Shown here in pieces: positions 60,401 to 64,000 of a stretch of 64,000 bases of DNA. A program made the position numbers and the translations under genes. Origin of the DNA: Protonemura montana. Lineage: Eukaryota; Arthropoda; Insecta; Plecoptera; Nemouridae. The number at the start of each line of letters is the position of its first letter. Within the stretch, counting starts at the first letter, position 1. The DNA lies in NCBI GenBank assembly GCA_947568835.1, contig OX387607.1, forward strand, positions 15,329,701 to 15,393,700, written 5' to 3'. Under the pieces are notes generated by a model that was given only the letters and a program-made list of their open reading frames with translations, ran no database searches and had not been told where the DNA came from.

Positions 60401-62997
60401 GACGCCATTAGACCAGTGCCGCATGGCCAGATGTCAAAACAGTGCGTCGTTAAACACCACAAATAATAATAATAATGTATCCTTGCAGCAGCGGTTCCCT
60501 TCAGGCATCGGGGCGAACTACCCGACCATGTCCCCGGGCATGAATGCAAACGCCCTCCAGCAGGCGTTGACGACGGCACGGAACGCGATGCCCAACGTGC
60601 TTCAGACAAATCGGCACCTTGTCAAGGTCAACGCTCCGGCCGTGCCCAGGATTTCTGTGAGTTACTTGTTTTTTTAATGAAAATCGGGTGGCAATCGGCT
60701 GGATATTTGTGGTGGTGAAGAAGGAACAAGAGTGGGAGCGTAACTTACCGCAGAAGAAAATTGGCGTCTAGAATTAGTTCTAAGTGTGTCCATGCCAAAA
60801 TGTCAAAATTCTTAGAAACTATTTATTTTATTTATATATTTATTTATTTATTTTGTTTATTAATAGCTTTGGTGTGATAATAATTACCTGAGGCTATTAC
60901 AATTACAATAGTGTTTATAGAATTTACAATATAATTACATAGAAATTTGGTGGTTAGTTTATAAATTTACGGTGGTATTTCACATTTTTTGGAAATGTAG
61001 TAATTATATCGTGGGGCAGCGCATTCCACAGTCTAATTGATCGGGCCAAGAAGGCTTGATGGCCCATGTCGCTATTGTACCTAGGGAGGTACAAGAAAGC
61101 TTGATGGGCCATGTCGCTATTGTACCTAGGGAGGTACAAGAAGGCTTGATGGCCCATGTCGCTATTGTACCTAGGGAGGTACAAGAAGGCTTGATGGCCC
61201 ATGTTGCTATTGTATCTAGGGAGGTACAAGAAGGCTTGATGGACCATGTCGCTATTGTACCTAGGGAGGTACAAGAAGGCTTGATGGCCCATGTCGCTAT
61301 TGTACCTAGGGAGGTACAAGAAGGCTTGATGGCCCATGTCACTATTGTACCCAGGGAGGTACATTTTCAGAGGGTGGTCATTTTTACCAATAAATGCGGG
61401 CTTGGAGATCATTTGGGCCAGGCCGAGTGGCCTGCAGCTGCCTTGTGGAGGCATTGAATGTTACGTCAATGAACGTTCGGTATTTAACGGAAATGAAAAC
61501 AAAGCAACTAAGTGTGAATACTTTGCTAGGATACAATCATTAAACAAAAAATATAATTTTTAAATTACACTACTCGTGTTTGCGACCACTTCGATAACAT
61601 CGTTCCGAGAGAAAACCCGACTGACCAAACGTTTGCAGGTTCGCAGCATGGCCGACATGCAAAAGCCGTCGTCAAGCACGGCCAACGCGAAGCCCCAGCT
61701 GATCAACCCGGCCAGCACGGCCAACGCGAAACCCCAGCTGATCAACCCGTTCAGCATCGGCATGCGTTCGATGCTGACACCTGCGCTGCCCGGAGTGAAG
61801 CCTCCTGTGAGCATCACTCCCGTCAAGAGCAAGTCAGAGGGGCCAAAGTTGCCGAAGAAATCAGGTTCGTTCAACAAAAGTACATAGTTCAACCGGTTGT
61901 TTCAGGGCCAAGTGAAGACGTAATAATATTACAAATAATCTCCGCTGTGTCTGCCATTTTGCTTTAGCCAAAGCTTGTTCTTGCAGAGTTTTTGGTTTGT
62001 CTGGTTTTTGCACTAGGGAACTGAAACCAGCAAGCAAAGGATGGAAAGCTAGACTTTACTTGCTTTAGAGTTATTTTACACATTTTTCTTGTAATTACAA
62101 CAATCTTAGAAATTATTTTGCAGATGTAGCAAGTAATTTGAAATCTTGCCTTTAAAATCACAATTGAAATTTAATTAATTATTTGGCAACAGTGCCAGGG
62201 GCAGTCCTTGGACTGGCATCTTCTCTCAAAACTGCAATGTAGTAATATTATGAATTAATTTTATGGTGTTATTACCATGCTTTTCTCATATCTTTTACCC
62301 TTAAAATATACCTGGCATCATTCTGTGATTTAAAAAGATAAACAGATGTGAGGTAGTTTAAAATACCTTTCCGCGTATTTCCAAAAGAGTATCGTAAATA
62401 TCAATAAAATATCGTAACAAAACATTGAGTGTAGACTACAAACTTTTCAAATTCAATTTATTCCATTTTGGTAACTTAACTATTTTTTAAATTATCAGCA
62501 ATTTTACATCTCTTGAATTGTTTGCCATACATATTTTTTTTCTCCAAATCCTTACCGGTCATTCTGTCATCATGACTATTCTGCACTGATCATGTGGCCT
62601 TTGTTAACTGGTGCTGCCACCTGCAATCCCCAGATTTTAGAATCGACAATTCAATTAAAAAGCTGCCAATTCACTGCAACAGCTGGGTCTAACAGCTGTT
62701 TCTATCAAACAGCATCTATCATCACAACTTGTAGAAATATCAACTACCTTCTGCAGTCATACTATGCATGTTACATCCTAATTTAAGCTTACATTTGTTA
62801 ATAGTCATGGTTTTAATTGTTCATGTTTCTACTTTCTAGGTTAAATTTTAACCATGTTATATGTTTGATCAATTACTCCATGGAGTAGTTGCTGCATTGC
62901 TGATTAATAAACAATACACTCTCGTTGCGATGTCATCAACGAAATTAACTTTGCATTTTTTGCAGGGGCACCACTGTCGCCTATCAACTTGGATTAA
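30417..62997 (+). CDS. ATRX: ATRX chromatin remodeller (ADD domain + SNF2 helicase), complete, 28 coding exons
   Basis: Coding exons: 30417-30486, 32107-32244, 34164-34282, 34592-34720, 35223-38389, 39414-39592, 40019-40320, 41049-41185, 41675-41710, 42576-42740, 43189-43267, 44266-44394, 45616-45756, 46849-47129, 50643-50833, 51298-51408, 51904-52079, 52332-52479, 53110-53229, 54869-55151, 55819-56067, 56505-56669, 57334-57517, 57669-57896, 58942-59154, 60489-60656, 61639-61864 and 62966-62997. They join to 7566 bases (2521 residues) in an unbroken frame, close to the human length of about 2490. ATRX is an ATP-dependent SNF2 translocase that, with DAXX, places histone H3.3 at heterochromatin and telomeres. 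Here that is inferred from the ADD domain, the Rad54-like helicase motifs ([27 protein letters not shown]) and the long charged linker. The start ATG lies 30 bases into the first coding exon. Two possible C-termini and one alternative internal exon are listed separately. Confidence 0.96.
30577..31556 (+). repeat. 26-bp minisatellite, about 37 copies
   Basis: The unit GGAGTGGGAGCTTACTCAGG followed by TCTATT repeats with few changes (GGGTG for GGGAG, TAGGAG, GAGAG). Blocks of several units are themselves repeated (30650-30800 resembles 30985-31110), which shows higher-order duplication. Since 26 is not a multiple of 3 and the unit has no stop codon in most forms, long open frames appear. They are a by-product of the repeat and not a gene. 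It lies in ATRX intron 1. Confidence 0.95.
31540..31695 (+). repeat. Unique flank of the minisatellite, duplicated at 33450
   Basis: After the last unit the sequence reads ATCCAGGTTTACTGGATACA, AATCGGTCAAACCACTTGTC and ACGCTTTTCAAAATCAAAAA. The same order recurs at 33480-33630 with small differences, next to a single copy of the 26-bp unit. Confidence 0.8.
32107..35390 (+). CDS. ATRX: ATRX exons 2-5 (start): N-terminal linker and ADD zinc-finger domain
   Basis: Exon 32107-32244 codes residues 24-69. Exon 34164-34282 carries the GATA-like half finger KCTTCGDKI. Exon 34592-34720 completes it with CKKCKEFY (first C from the exon before). It then starts the PHD-like finger [20 protein letters not shown] followed by [10 protein letters not shown], and exon 5 finishes it with [10 protein letters not shown] and WDCYICD. 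ADD domains read histone H3 unmodified at K4 and trimethylated at K9. The GG loop of the H3K4 pocket and an aromatic pair (FY, versus YY in human) are present. Function is inferred from family. Confidence 0.93.
32305..32670 (-). repeat. 5S-derived SINE (family C), diverged copy
   Basis: The body is recognisable (GCACTGTTTTGACAATGGCC, CTGGTCTAATGGCGTCG, AACATCCCTTCCAAAGGACG). The head is eroded (GACCACCCATCCAATTCCTG, GCAGTGTCACGCC). This is an older insertion, in the ATRX intron after exon 2. Confidence 0.75.
33450..33640 (+). repeat. Duplicated segment with single minisatellite unit
   Basis: GTGGGTGCTTACTCAGGTCT is one unit of the 26-bp repeat. It is followed by ATCCAGGTTTACTG, TAATCGGCCAAACCACTTGT and ACGCTTTTCAAAATCAAAAA, matching the right flank of the array at 31540. 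It carries extra bases (GATCGCGGCAAAACAAAAAC) absent from the other copy. Confidence 0.8.
33771..33809. repeat. Perfect 18-bp inverted repeat with 3-base loop
   Basis: Arms CAGGAGAGAGCATTCCTT and AAGGAATGCTCTCTCCTG are exact reverse complements around ATA. It is in the ATRX intron after exon 2. The arms end too close for a typical animal microRNA precursor. Confidence 0.9.
34933..35052. repeat. Perfect 54-bp inverted repeat with 12-base spacer
   Basis: The left arm 34933-34986 (contains AACAATTTTGGACACTGAAT) and the right arm 34999-35052 are exact reverse complements over all 54 positions. They are separated by GAACATAGAATT. No other copy occurs in the window. If transcribed with the ATRX pre-mRNA (intron 4) it would form a long, fully paired hairpin. 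Confidence 0.93.
35223..38389 (+). CDS. ATRX: ATRX exon 5: 3.2-kb exon, end of ADD and long disordered charged region
   Basis: A single exon codes residues 153-1207. After the ADD end it is dominated by Ser, Lys, Asp and Glu with many casein-kinase-like SDSD and SDDE clusters and basic KKSKK patches, and no folded domain is seen. A helical patch near 36720-37060 is less charged ([20 protein letters not shown], then [19 protein letters not shown] heptads). Near 37950-38160 a unit [17 protein letters not shown] occurs twice, an internal duplication. Human ATRX likewise codes this region in one giant exon. Confidence 0.94.
38505..38720 (-). repeat. Family A element, half copy
   Basis: It starts AAACACTAATAACCTCTAAA and carries the minus-strand tRNA-like segment (GGGACCTCGAACCCCAATCT, AATTGAGCTACTTGACAC). 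It runs through ATTCGATGAGAATGACGGAT into AGTAGAACCACAAGGCTGTG. It lies in the intron after ATRX exon 5. Confidence 0.8.
39032..39252 (-). repeat. Family A element flanked by a 10-bp target duplication
   Basis: CTTCGCTAAA occurs at 39022-39031 and 39253-39262, directly bordering the element. In tRNA orientation (minus strand) the head is an ATTCTCATCAAATACACTAA-like leader. The tRNA-like part follows, then TTTGGGCATCAATTTTTGAG, then the GCGCATTGCAAGC tail. A 10-bp duplication fits target-primed (LINE-assisted) insertion. Confidence 0.87.
39414..44394 (+). CDS. ATRX: ATRX exons 6-12: charged linker before the helicase
   Basis: Exons 39414-39592, 40019-40320, 41049-41185, 41675-41710, 42576-42740, 43189-43267 and 44266-44394 code residues 1208-1550. 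Most is Lys/Ser/Asp-rich. Exon 7 has a predicted amphipathic helix ([20 protein letters not shown], residues about 1275-1300), a reasonable place for the DAXX-binding helix, though that is inference. [16 protein letters not shown] in exon 8 and [11 protein letters not shown] with an [13 protein letters not shown] coiled stretch in exon 12 match the pre-helicase region of ATRX. Exon 9 is only 36 bases. Confidence 0.88.
40730..41005 (+). repeat. Interspersed foldback repeat H
   Basis: It shares GGTGAAGAAGGAAAGAGAAT, ACTTACTGGGGAAGAAAA and, reversed, ATGACACCAAATCTCTTCTC and AAGTTGTGCTCGCTCTCAC with 46440-46790, 47215-47460, 58640-58870 and 60690-60790. The inverted arms suggest a non-autonomous DNA element. 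Confidence 0.65.
41380..41520 (+). repeat. Foldback family F copy, short
   Basis: It begins AAAAAACTATTTCAACTGGG. ACTTGTACCTGTTAC and GTTACAGGTACAAGTTACGA form the inverted core, and it ends near GGGAAATTTAGTTGTGG. Confidence 0.75.
41765..41890 (-). repeat. tRNA-derived SINE (family B), diverged
   Basis: TTTCCTGGTGTTTTTCAATT, GGATGGTAAAACGAGGATAC and GGACCTTCCGATTGCCGGTC match the body and tRNA-like part of the copy at 21330, with many changes. Confidence 0.6.
41925..42300 (-). repeat. 5S-derived SINE (family C)
   Basis: A complete body on the minus strand (GGCACTGGTCTAATGGCG, AACGTCCCTTCCAAAGGACG, AACAGGATTCCTCCACAAAT) with one head (CAAACAGAACTGGTCTTGTG ... GTGCAGTGTTGCTTAACTTC). It lies in an ATRX intron. 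Confidence 0.85.
43520..43990 (+). repeat. 5S-derived SINE (family C), three heads
   Basis: Three 91-bp heads run in tandem (AGCAACACTG at about 43532, 43623 and 43714), each with GGTGACCATCATACACATGA or near-identical. They are followed by the standard body (CCGTCCTTCGGAAGGGAC, GTGCCGGCACC), which is cut short before its 3' end. Confidence 0.87.
44439..44850 (+). repeat. 41-bp minisatellite, about ten copies
   Basis: The unit GATAGAGCATAGGATCCAGC followed by CAGCTGATCTCAAATAACCTG repeats from just after ATRX exon 12. Some units read GACCATAGG or CAGCTAATC. A related single segment, reversed, appears near 17940 (ATCCAGGTTATTTGAGATCA), so the source sequence exists elsewhere in the window. 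Confidence 0.92.
45135..45495 (+). repeat. 5S-derived SINE (family C), head truncated
   Basis: It starts inside the head at ATTGGATGGGTGACCATCAT, then has the full body with CCGTCCTTCGGAAGGGACGT, CATCATCATCCTCATCATCA and AACAGTGCGTCAATAAACAA at the end. Confidence 0.86.
45616..53229 (+). CDS. ATRX: ATRX exons 13-19: first half of the SNF2 ATPase
   Basis: Exons 45616-45756, 46849-47129, 50643-50833, 51298-51408, 51904-52079, 52332-52479 and 53110-53229 code residues 1551-1939. Motif I is HCMGLGKS (Walker lysine about 1633), with Ser in place of the Thr of human ATRX, a permitted change. [13 protein letters not shown] is the motif Ia region. The DEGH box (motif II) spans the intron at 50833/51298. 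[20 protein letters not shown] is motif III with the following helix, and FLNRFVNPI follows. ATP hydrolysis and translocation along DNA are expected. The intron after exon 14 holds the hAT transposon. Confidence 0.96.
46440..46790 (+). repeat. Interspersed foldback repeat H
   Basis: ACTTACCGGAGAAGAAATTA and AATTTGTAGAATTCCCGAGA on the left pair with GACACCAATTTTCTTCTCCA on the right. It matches the copies at 40730 and 58640. It ends about 60 bases before ATRX exon 14. Confidence 0.65.
47210..47460 (+). repeat. Interspersed repeat H, partial
   Basis: GAGAAGAAAATTGGTGTACT, GTCGAGAAATTTCTAGAATT and ATTTTAACGTTTCGACGAAG match repeat H. The right half differs. Confidence 0.55.
47816..50499 (+). 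mobile_element. hAT-superfamily DNA transposon, nearly intact
   Basis: Terminal inverted repeats are TAGGATAGTTATGCAAAA at 47817 and TTTTGCATAACTATCCTA ending at 50498. Subterminal repeats built on TTTTGCATGTTTTGCATATT occur near both ends (47920-48010 and 50395-50480, inverted), as expected of transposase-binding sites. Inside is a two-exon transposase gene. Flanking 8-mers TACTAAAG and CTCTACAG agree at 5 of 8 positions, so the target duplication is imperfect. It lies in the ATRX intron after exon 14, same strand as ATRX. Confidence 0.88.
48475..50193 (+). CDS. hAT transposase, two exons, about 503 residues
   Basis: Exon 48475-48585 (37 codons) joins exon 48793-50193 in phase 0 across a GTAAGA...TTATAG intron. 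The N-terminus forms a BED-like zinc finger whose ligands span the splice (CNACERQ | VTCSKKF, then HVRSEIH). The catalytic core shows SMDETTD (first Asp), [10 protein letters not shown] (second Asp), the hAT CxxH motif (CLAHAVH) and RW (ITRWGTW). The end is the hATC dimerisation block ([12 protein letters not shown] ... LTSKNIE). No stop or frameshift is seen, so it may still be active. It is somewhat shorter than many hAT transposases (550-700 residues). Stop codon TAA at 50191-50193. Confidence 0.88.
50858..51018 (+). repeat. Family A element, deletion form
   Basis: Arms TCAAAAGTTGATGCCCAAAC and GTTTGGGCATCAATTTGTGA surround only about 30 bases. The tail (ATACCCCGAGCGTTGCAAGC) follows. It begins about 25 bases after the ATRX exon 15 donor. 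Confidence 0.78.
52550..52745 (+). repeat. 5S-derived SINE (family C), internally truncated
   Basis: One head (AGCTTAGCAACACTGAGCTG, GGTGATCATCATACACATGA) joins a partly deleted body (TTGTACCGTCCTTCGGAAGG) that stops at TCAAGCCGGCTCC. Confidence 0.8.
53813..54375 (+). CDS. Unidentified open exon inside ATRX intron 19; possible alternative terminal exon
   Basis: A long pyrimidine-rich tract ends in CCCTTGACAG, after which 186 codons are open to TAG 54373-54375. Joined to ATRX exon 19 (phase 1 + GC) the frame continues as [17 protein letters not shown]. The product would be an ATRX cut after residue 1939, without the second helicase half. Base composition and third-position preference resemble real exons nearby. 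The sequence (for example [19 protein letters not shown]) contains no domain I recognise. Alternatives are a nested gene starting at ATG 53704 or 53782, or a captured gene fragment. I see no AATAAA before the next ATRX exon, only a weak CATAAA near 54601. Confidence 0.5.
54869..57517 (+). CDS. ATRX: ATRX exons 20-23: acidic insert and second helicase half
   Basis: Exons 54869-55151, 55819-56067, 56505-56669 and 57334-57517 code residues 1940-2233. The first begins [18 protein letters not shown], an acidic Ser-rich insert like that between the two RecA lobes of human ATRX, then [30 protein letters not shown] and FDYFRLDGS are motif IV and its surroundings. [20 protein letters not shown] is motif [21 protein letters not shown] plus Q is motif VI with the arginine fingers. 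[18 protein letters not shown] completes the lobe. Confidence 0.96.
55295..55620 (+). repeat. 5S-derived SINE (family C), diverged
   Basis: The head is worn (AGCAACACTGTCCTGGAGAC). The body is clear at TTGTACCGTCCTTCGGAAGG, CATCATCATCCACTCATACA and AGACCAGTGCCGCATGGCCC. Confidence 0.78.
56075..56155 (-). repeat. Family A element, truncated to tail and outer arm
   Basis: It reads GCAATCGCTTGCATTGCACG, GGGTATTTTATTATTAGGAA and CACTGTAACCTCTTAAAAA, then is lost. It starts fewer than 20 bases from the ATRX exon 21 donor. Confidence 0.72.
57538..57600 (-). repeat. Family A element, truncated arm
   Basis: ATGAACACTATAACCGTCTC and AAAAATTGATGCCCGAACGG match the outer arm. The tRNA-like part is nearly absent. 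It begins about 20 bases after the ATRX exon 23 donor. Confidence 0.72.
57669..61864 (+). CDS. ATRX: ATRX exons 24-27: post-helicase region and Q-rich C-terminus
   Basis: Exons 57669-57896, 58942-59154, 60489-60656 and 61639-61864 code residues 2234-2511. [20 protein letters not shown] and [15 protein letters not shown] match the conserved post-helicase block of ATRX. Exon 25 has a glutamine-rich run (CAG/CAA codons, about 59029-59130), like the Q-rich C-terminus of human ATRX. Exon 27 contains a 13-residue tandem duplication ([13 protein letters not shown] then [13 protein letters not shown]). The exon 27 donor is CAG|GTTCGT. Reading through it instead gives the ending GSFNKST and TAG at 61885. 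Confidence 0.93.
57992..58240 (+). repeat. Foldback family F copy with 13-bp target duplication
   Basis: TAAATTATTGGTA occurs at 57979-57991 and 58241-58253 and borders the element exactly. Inside are AAAAACTATTTCAACTGGGT, the inverted core CCCAACGTTTCGTAACTTGT / ACGAAACGTTGGGAAATTTA and the right end GTAGACATGAGTCTAAAAAC. Confidence 0.87.
58635..58880 (+). repeat. Interspersed foldback repeat H
   Basis: GGATATTTGTTGTGATAAAG, ACTTACCGGCGAAGAAAATT and CCGTCAAGAAATTTCTAGAA match the other copies of repeat H. It lies upstream of the Q-rich ATRX exon. Confidence 0.65.
59344..59755. repeat. Palindromic element (family G), copy 2, 412 bp
   Basis: Its ends CGTTGAGTGTAGGTT and AACCTAAACTCAACG and interior match the copy at 18572. 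CATTTAC flanks both sides (59337-59343 and 59756-59762), again a 7-bp duplication. It is in the ATRX intron after exon 25. Confidence 0.9.
60068..60480 (+). repeat. 5S-derived SINE (family C) abutting an ATRX splice acceptor
   Basis: Single head (AGATCACCGAAGTTAAGTAA, GGGTGACCATTATACGCTTG), complete body and a tail of AAT repeats ending at about 60476. The ATRX exon 26 acceptor AG is at 60487-60488, so the branch point and part of the 3' splice signal lie at or inside the SINE. Confidence 0.88.
60820..61460 (-). mobile_element. LINE 3'-end remnant containing a 45-bp minisatellite
   Basis: The minus-strand frame 61454-60954 codes a 15-residue unit ([15 protein letters not shown]) about seven times. 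It then ends in [18 protein letters not shown] and a short basic tail, the typical close of non-LTR polymerase ORFs (RSxRxWNxLP). Left of it an ATTT-rich 3' end follows. The 45-bp units run from about 61050 to 61365 (anchors GAAGGCTTGATGGCCC every 45 bases). Confidence 0.7.
61985..62065 (-). repeat. tRNA-derived SINE (family B), body fragment
   Basis: GAGTTTTTGGTTTGTCTGGT, AACTGAAACCAGCAAGC and GGATGGAAAGCTAGAC match the body of the copy at 21330. The tRNA part is missing. Confidence 0.6.
62966..62997 (+). CDS. ATRX: ATRX coding exon 28 (last residues and stop)
   Basis: After TTTTTTGCAG the exon reads GG GCA CCA CTG in frame with exon 27 (phase 1), giving [10 protein letters not shown] and TAA at 62995-62997. 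The acceptor is strong and the exon runs on into a 3' UTR with a polyadenylation signal. That supports this ending over reading through the exon 27 donor. Confidence 0.7.
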
Positions 62998-63545
62998 ATC
63001 CTACGCCGACGACCAAGTCGTAACTCTTTCCTCTTCGTGTCTCTGTACCTGGCGTACAAGCCACTGATTGCGAACCAGCTGTTCCACTCAGAGTTCGGGT
63101 TACCGGCTTTGCTTGCTACTCGTCTTTTTTATTTAGTAATTCAACTTGAGTGTAAAATTACTGTCTTAGCAACTAGGTGTAAGTGCATTAAAAGCTTTTG
63201 GAAGTAAACTTGCTGTTTTAATAGAAGTGTAACTGTCTAATTTAATGGTTTTATTTTTATAATGTGAACTTTGTTGTCATGAAATCGATGTGTTGTGTTT
63301 AGCCATGGCTTGGTTGTTGATTGCTTAAACACGTGCTTGATTTTTTTTTTAGTTGAGTATGGTATTACCTGCCTAGTCAAGCCGGGACCATGGTAATTCT
63401 CAAGTCTTTAGTGGTGTATTTTTAGCTGCAAATCATTTTTGCCGAAGTTGTCGTAGAACCTGTACTTTTTGTCTGTGTCCACACAAGTTTCACATGTAAA
63501 TTCTCCGAGTTTTCAAATAAATTAAAAAAAACATGTATGGAAAAC
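62998..63545 (+). other. ATRX 3' UTR
   Basis: Non-coding sequence after the stop codon, AT-rich, up to the polyadenylation signal. Positions after about 63545 show no supported gene. Confidence 0.6.
63516..63521 (+). terminator. Polyadenylation signal AATAAA
   Basis: AATAAA followed by an A-rich run, about 520 bases after the ATRX stop. A second AATAAA lies at 63838-63843. Which one is used cannot be told from sequence. Confidence 0.55.
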
Positions 63546-64000
63546 CTTTAGTTTTACTTAGCTTAAGCGTGTCCCTATGGTCTATGGACTCTGAAAATCG
63601 ACGTTCGAGCAAATCTGTTTGCGTGGCTTTATTCTCACATATTGCCGAGTCACTAATAAAATACTCGACAAATTATTCTGTGGGAAATGTGTGGGAAACC
63701 CGGAAAAACAAACGTTTTGTTGTCACCTTCGGTTACCCTAGAAGCAATAGAGTTGAGTAATTTGCACTTATATTAAATCTACAATACTGATAGTGAGAGA
63801 ATAACAAGTCTCCAGACATCTCCCTTATCTAATTCCAAATAAAATTGTTGTATTTATTAGAGTAAAAATGAGTAAAAATCTCAGCCCGTGTTTCAACGCC
63901 GAAATCTCACCAGCAAAGAAAATTTTGAAAGCGTAAATTTGTTATACTATACCCTAAAGCACAACGAATTCAGAAATGTTAGTATTATCTCGATCAGACA

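Noticed and set aside
60954..61454. Novel repeat protein on the minus strand (or plus strand 61056-61457)
   Set aside because: The repeats are a 45-bp minisatellite open on both strands, and the end matches a LINE polymerase terminus. It is treated as a retroelement remnant.

Overview
This is nuclear DNA from an animal, almost certainly an invertebrate. It holds two intron-rich genes in head-to-head orientation, with AT-rich introns full of small interspersed elements and exons clearly richer in GC. Every splice junction I placed follows GT-AG, and all phases agree across both genes. Species cannot be fixed from sequence alone. ATRX keeps its N-terminal ADD domain joined to the helicase, unlike the short XNP protein of Drosophila, which argues against a fly-like insect.

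Layout. Positions 1-13087 are gene-poor, with scattered repeats and no convincing gene. Positions 13088-27224 (minus strand) hold a complete attractin (ATRN-type) gene: 18 coding exons, 3789 coding bases, 1262 residues. Domain order is signal segment, EGF, CUB, EGF, kelch repeats, PSI repeats, laminin-type EGF, membrane segment and the conserved attractin tail. The C-type lectin domain of vertebrate attractins is absent. Positions 27225-30386 form the divergent intergenic region. Positions 30417-62997 (plus strand) hold a complete ATRX gene: 28 coding exons, 7566 coding bases, 2521 residues. It has an ADD zinc-finger domain, one 3.2-kb exon coding a charged disordered region, the split SNF2 helicase and a Q-rich C-terminus. 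The 3' UTR and a polyadenylation signal follow.

The introns are the unusual part. They contain a nearly intact hAT transposon (47816-50499). They also carry a 5S rRNA-derived SINE whose 91-bp head is tandemly multiplied up to about ten times. A tRNA-derived SINE sits inside inverted repeats and in one copy has a 10-bp target duplication. A second tRNA-like SINE is present. One palindromic family has 7-bp target duplications, and another foldback family has a 13-bp duplication. There are three minisatellites (26, 41 and 45 bp units), a LINE tail and a perfect 54-bp hairpin. ATRX intron 19 also hides a phase-compatible 186-residue open exon of unknown origin.

The two genes are functionally unrelated as far as is known: attractin is a membrane glycoprotein and ATRX a chromatin remodeller. 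They share only the roughly 3-kb divergent promoter region. All functional statements are inferred from family membership. Splice sites were placed by eye from phase, consensus and similarity to the known families.
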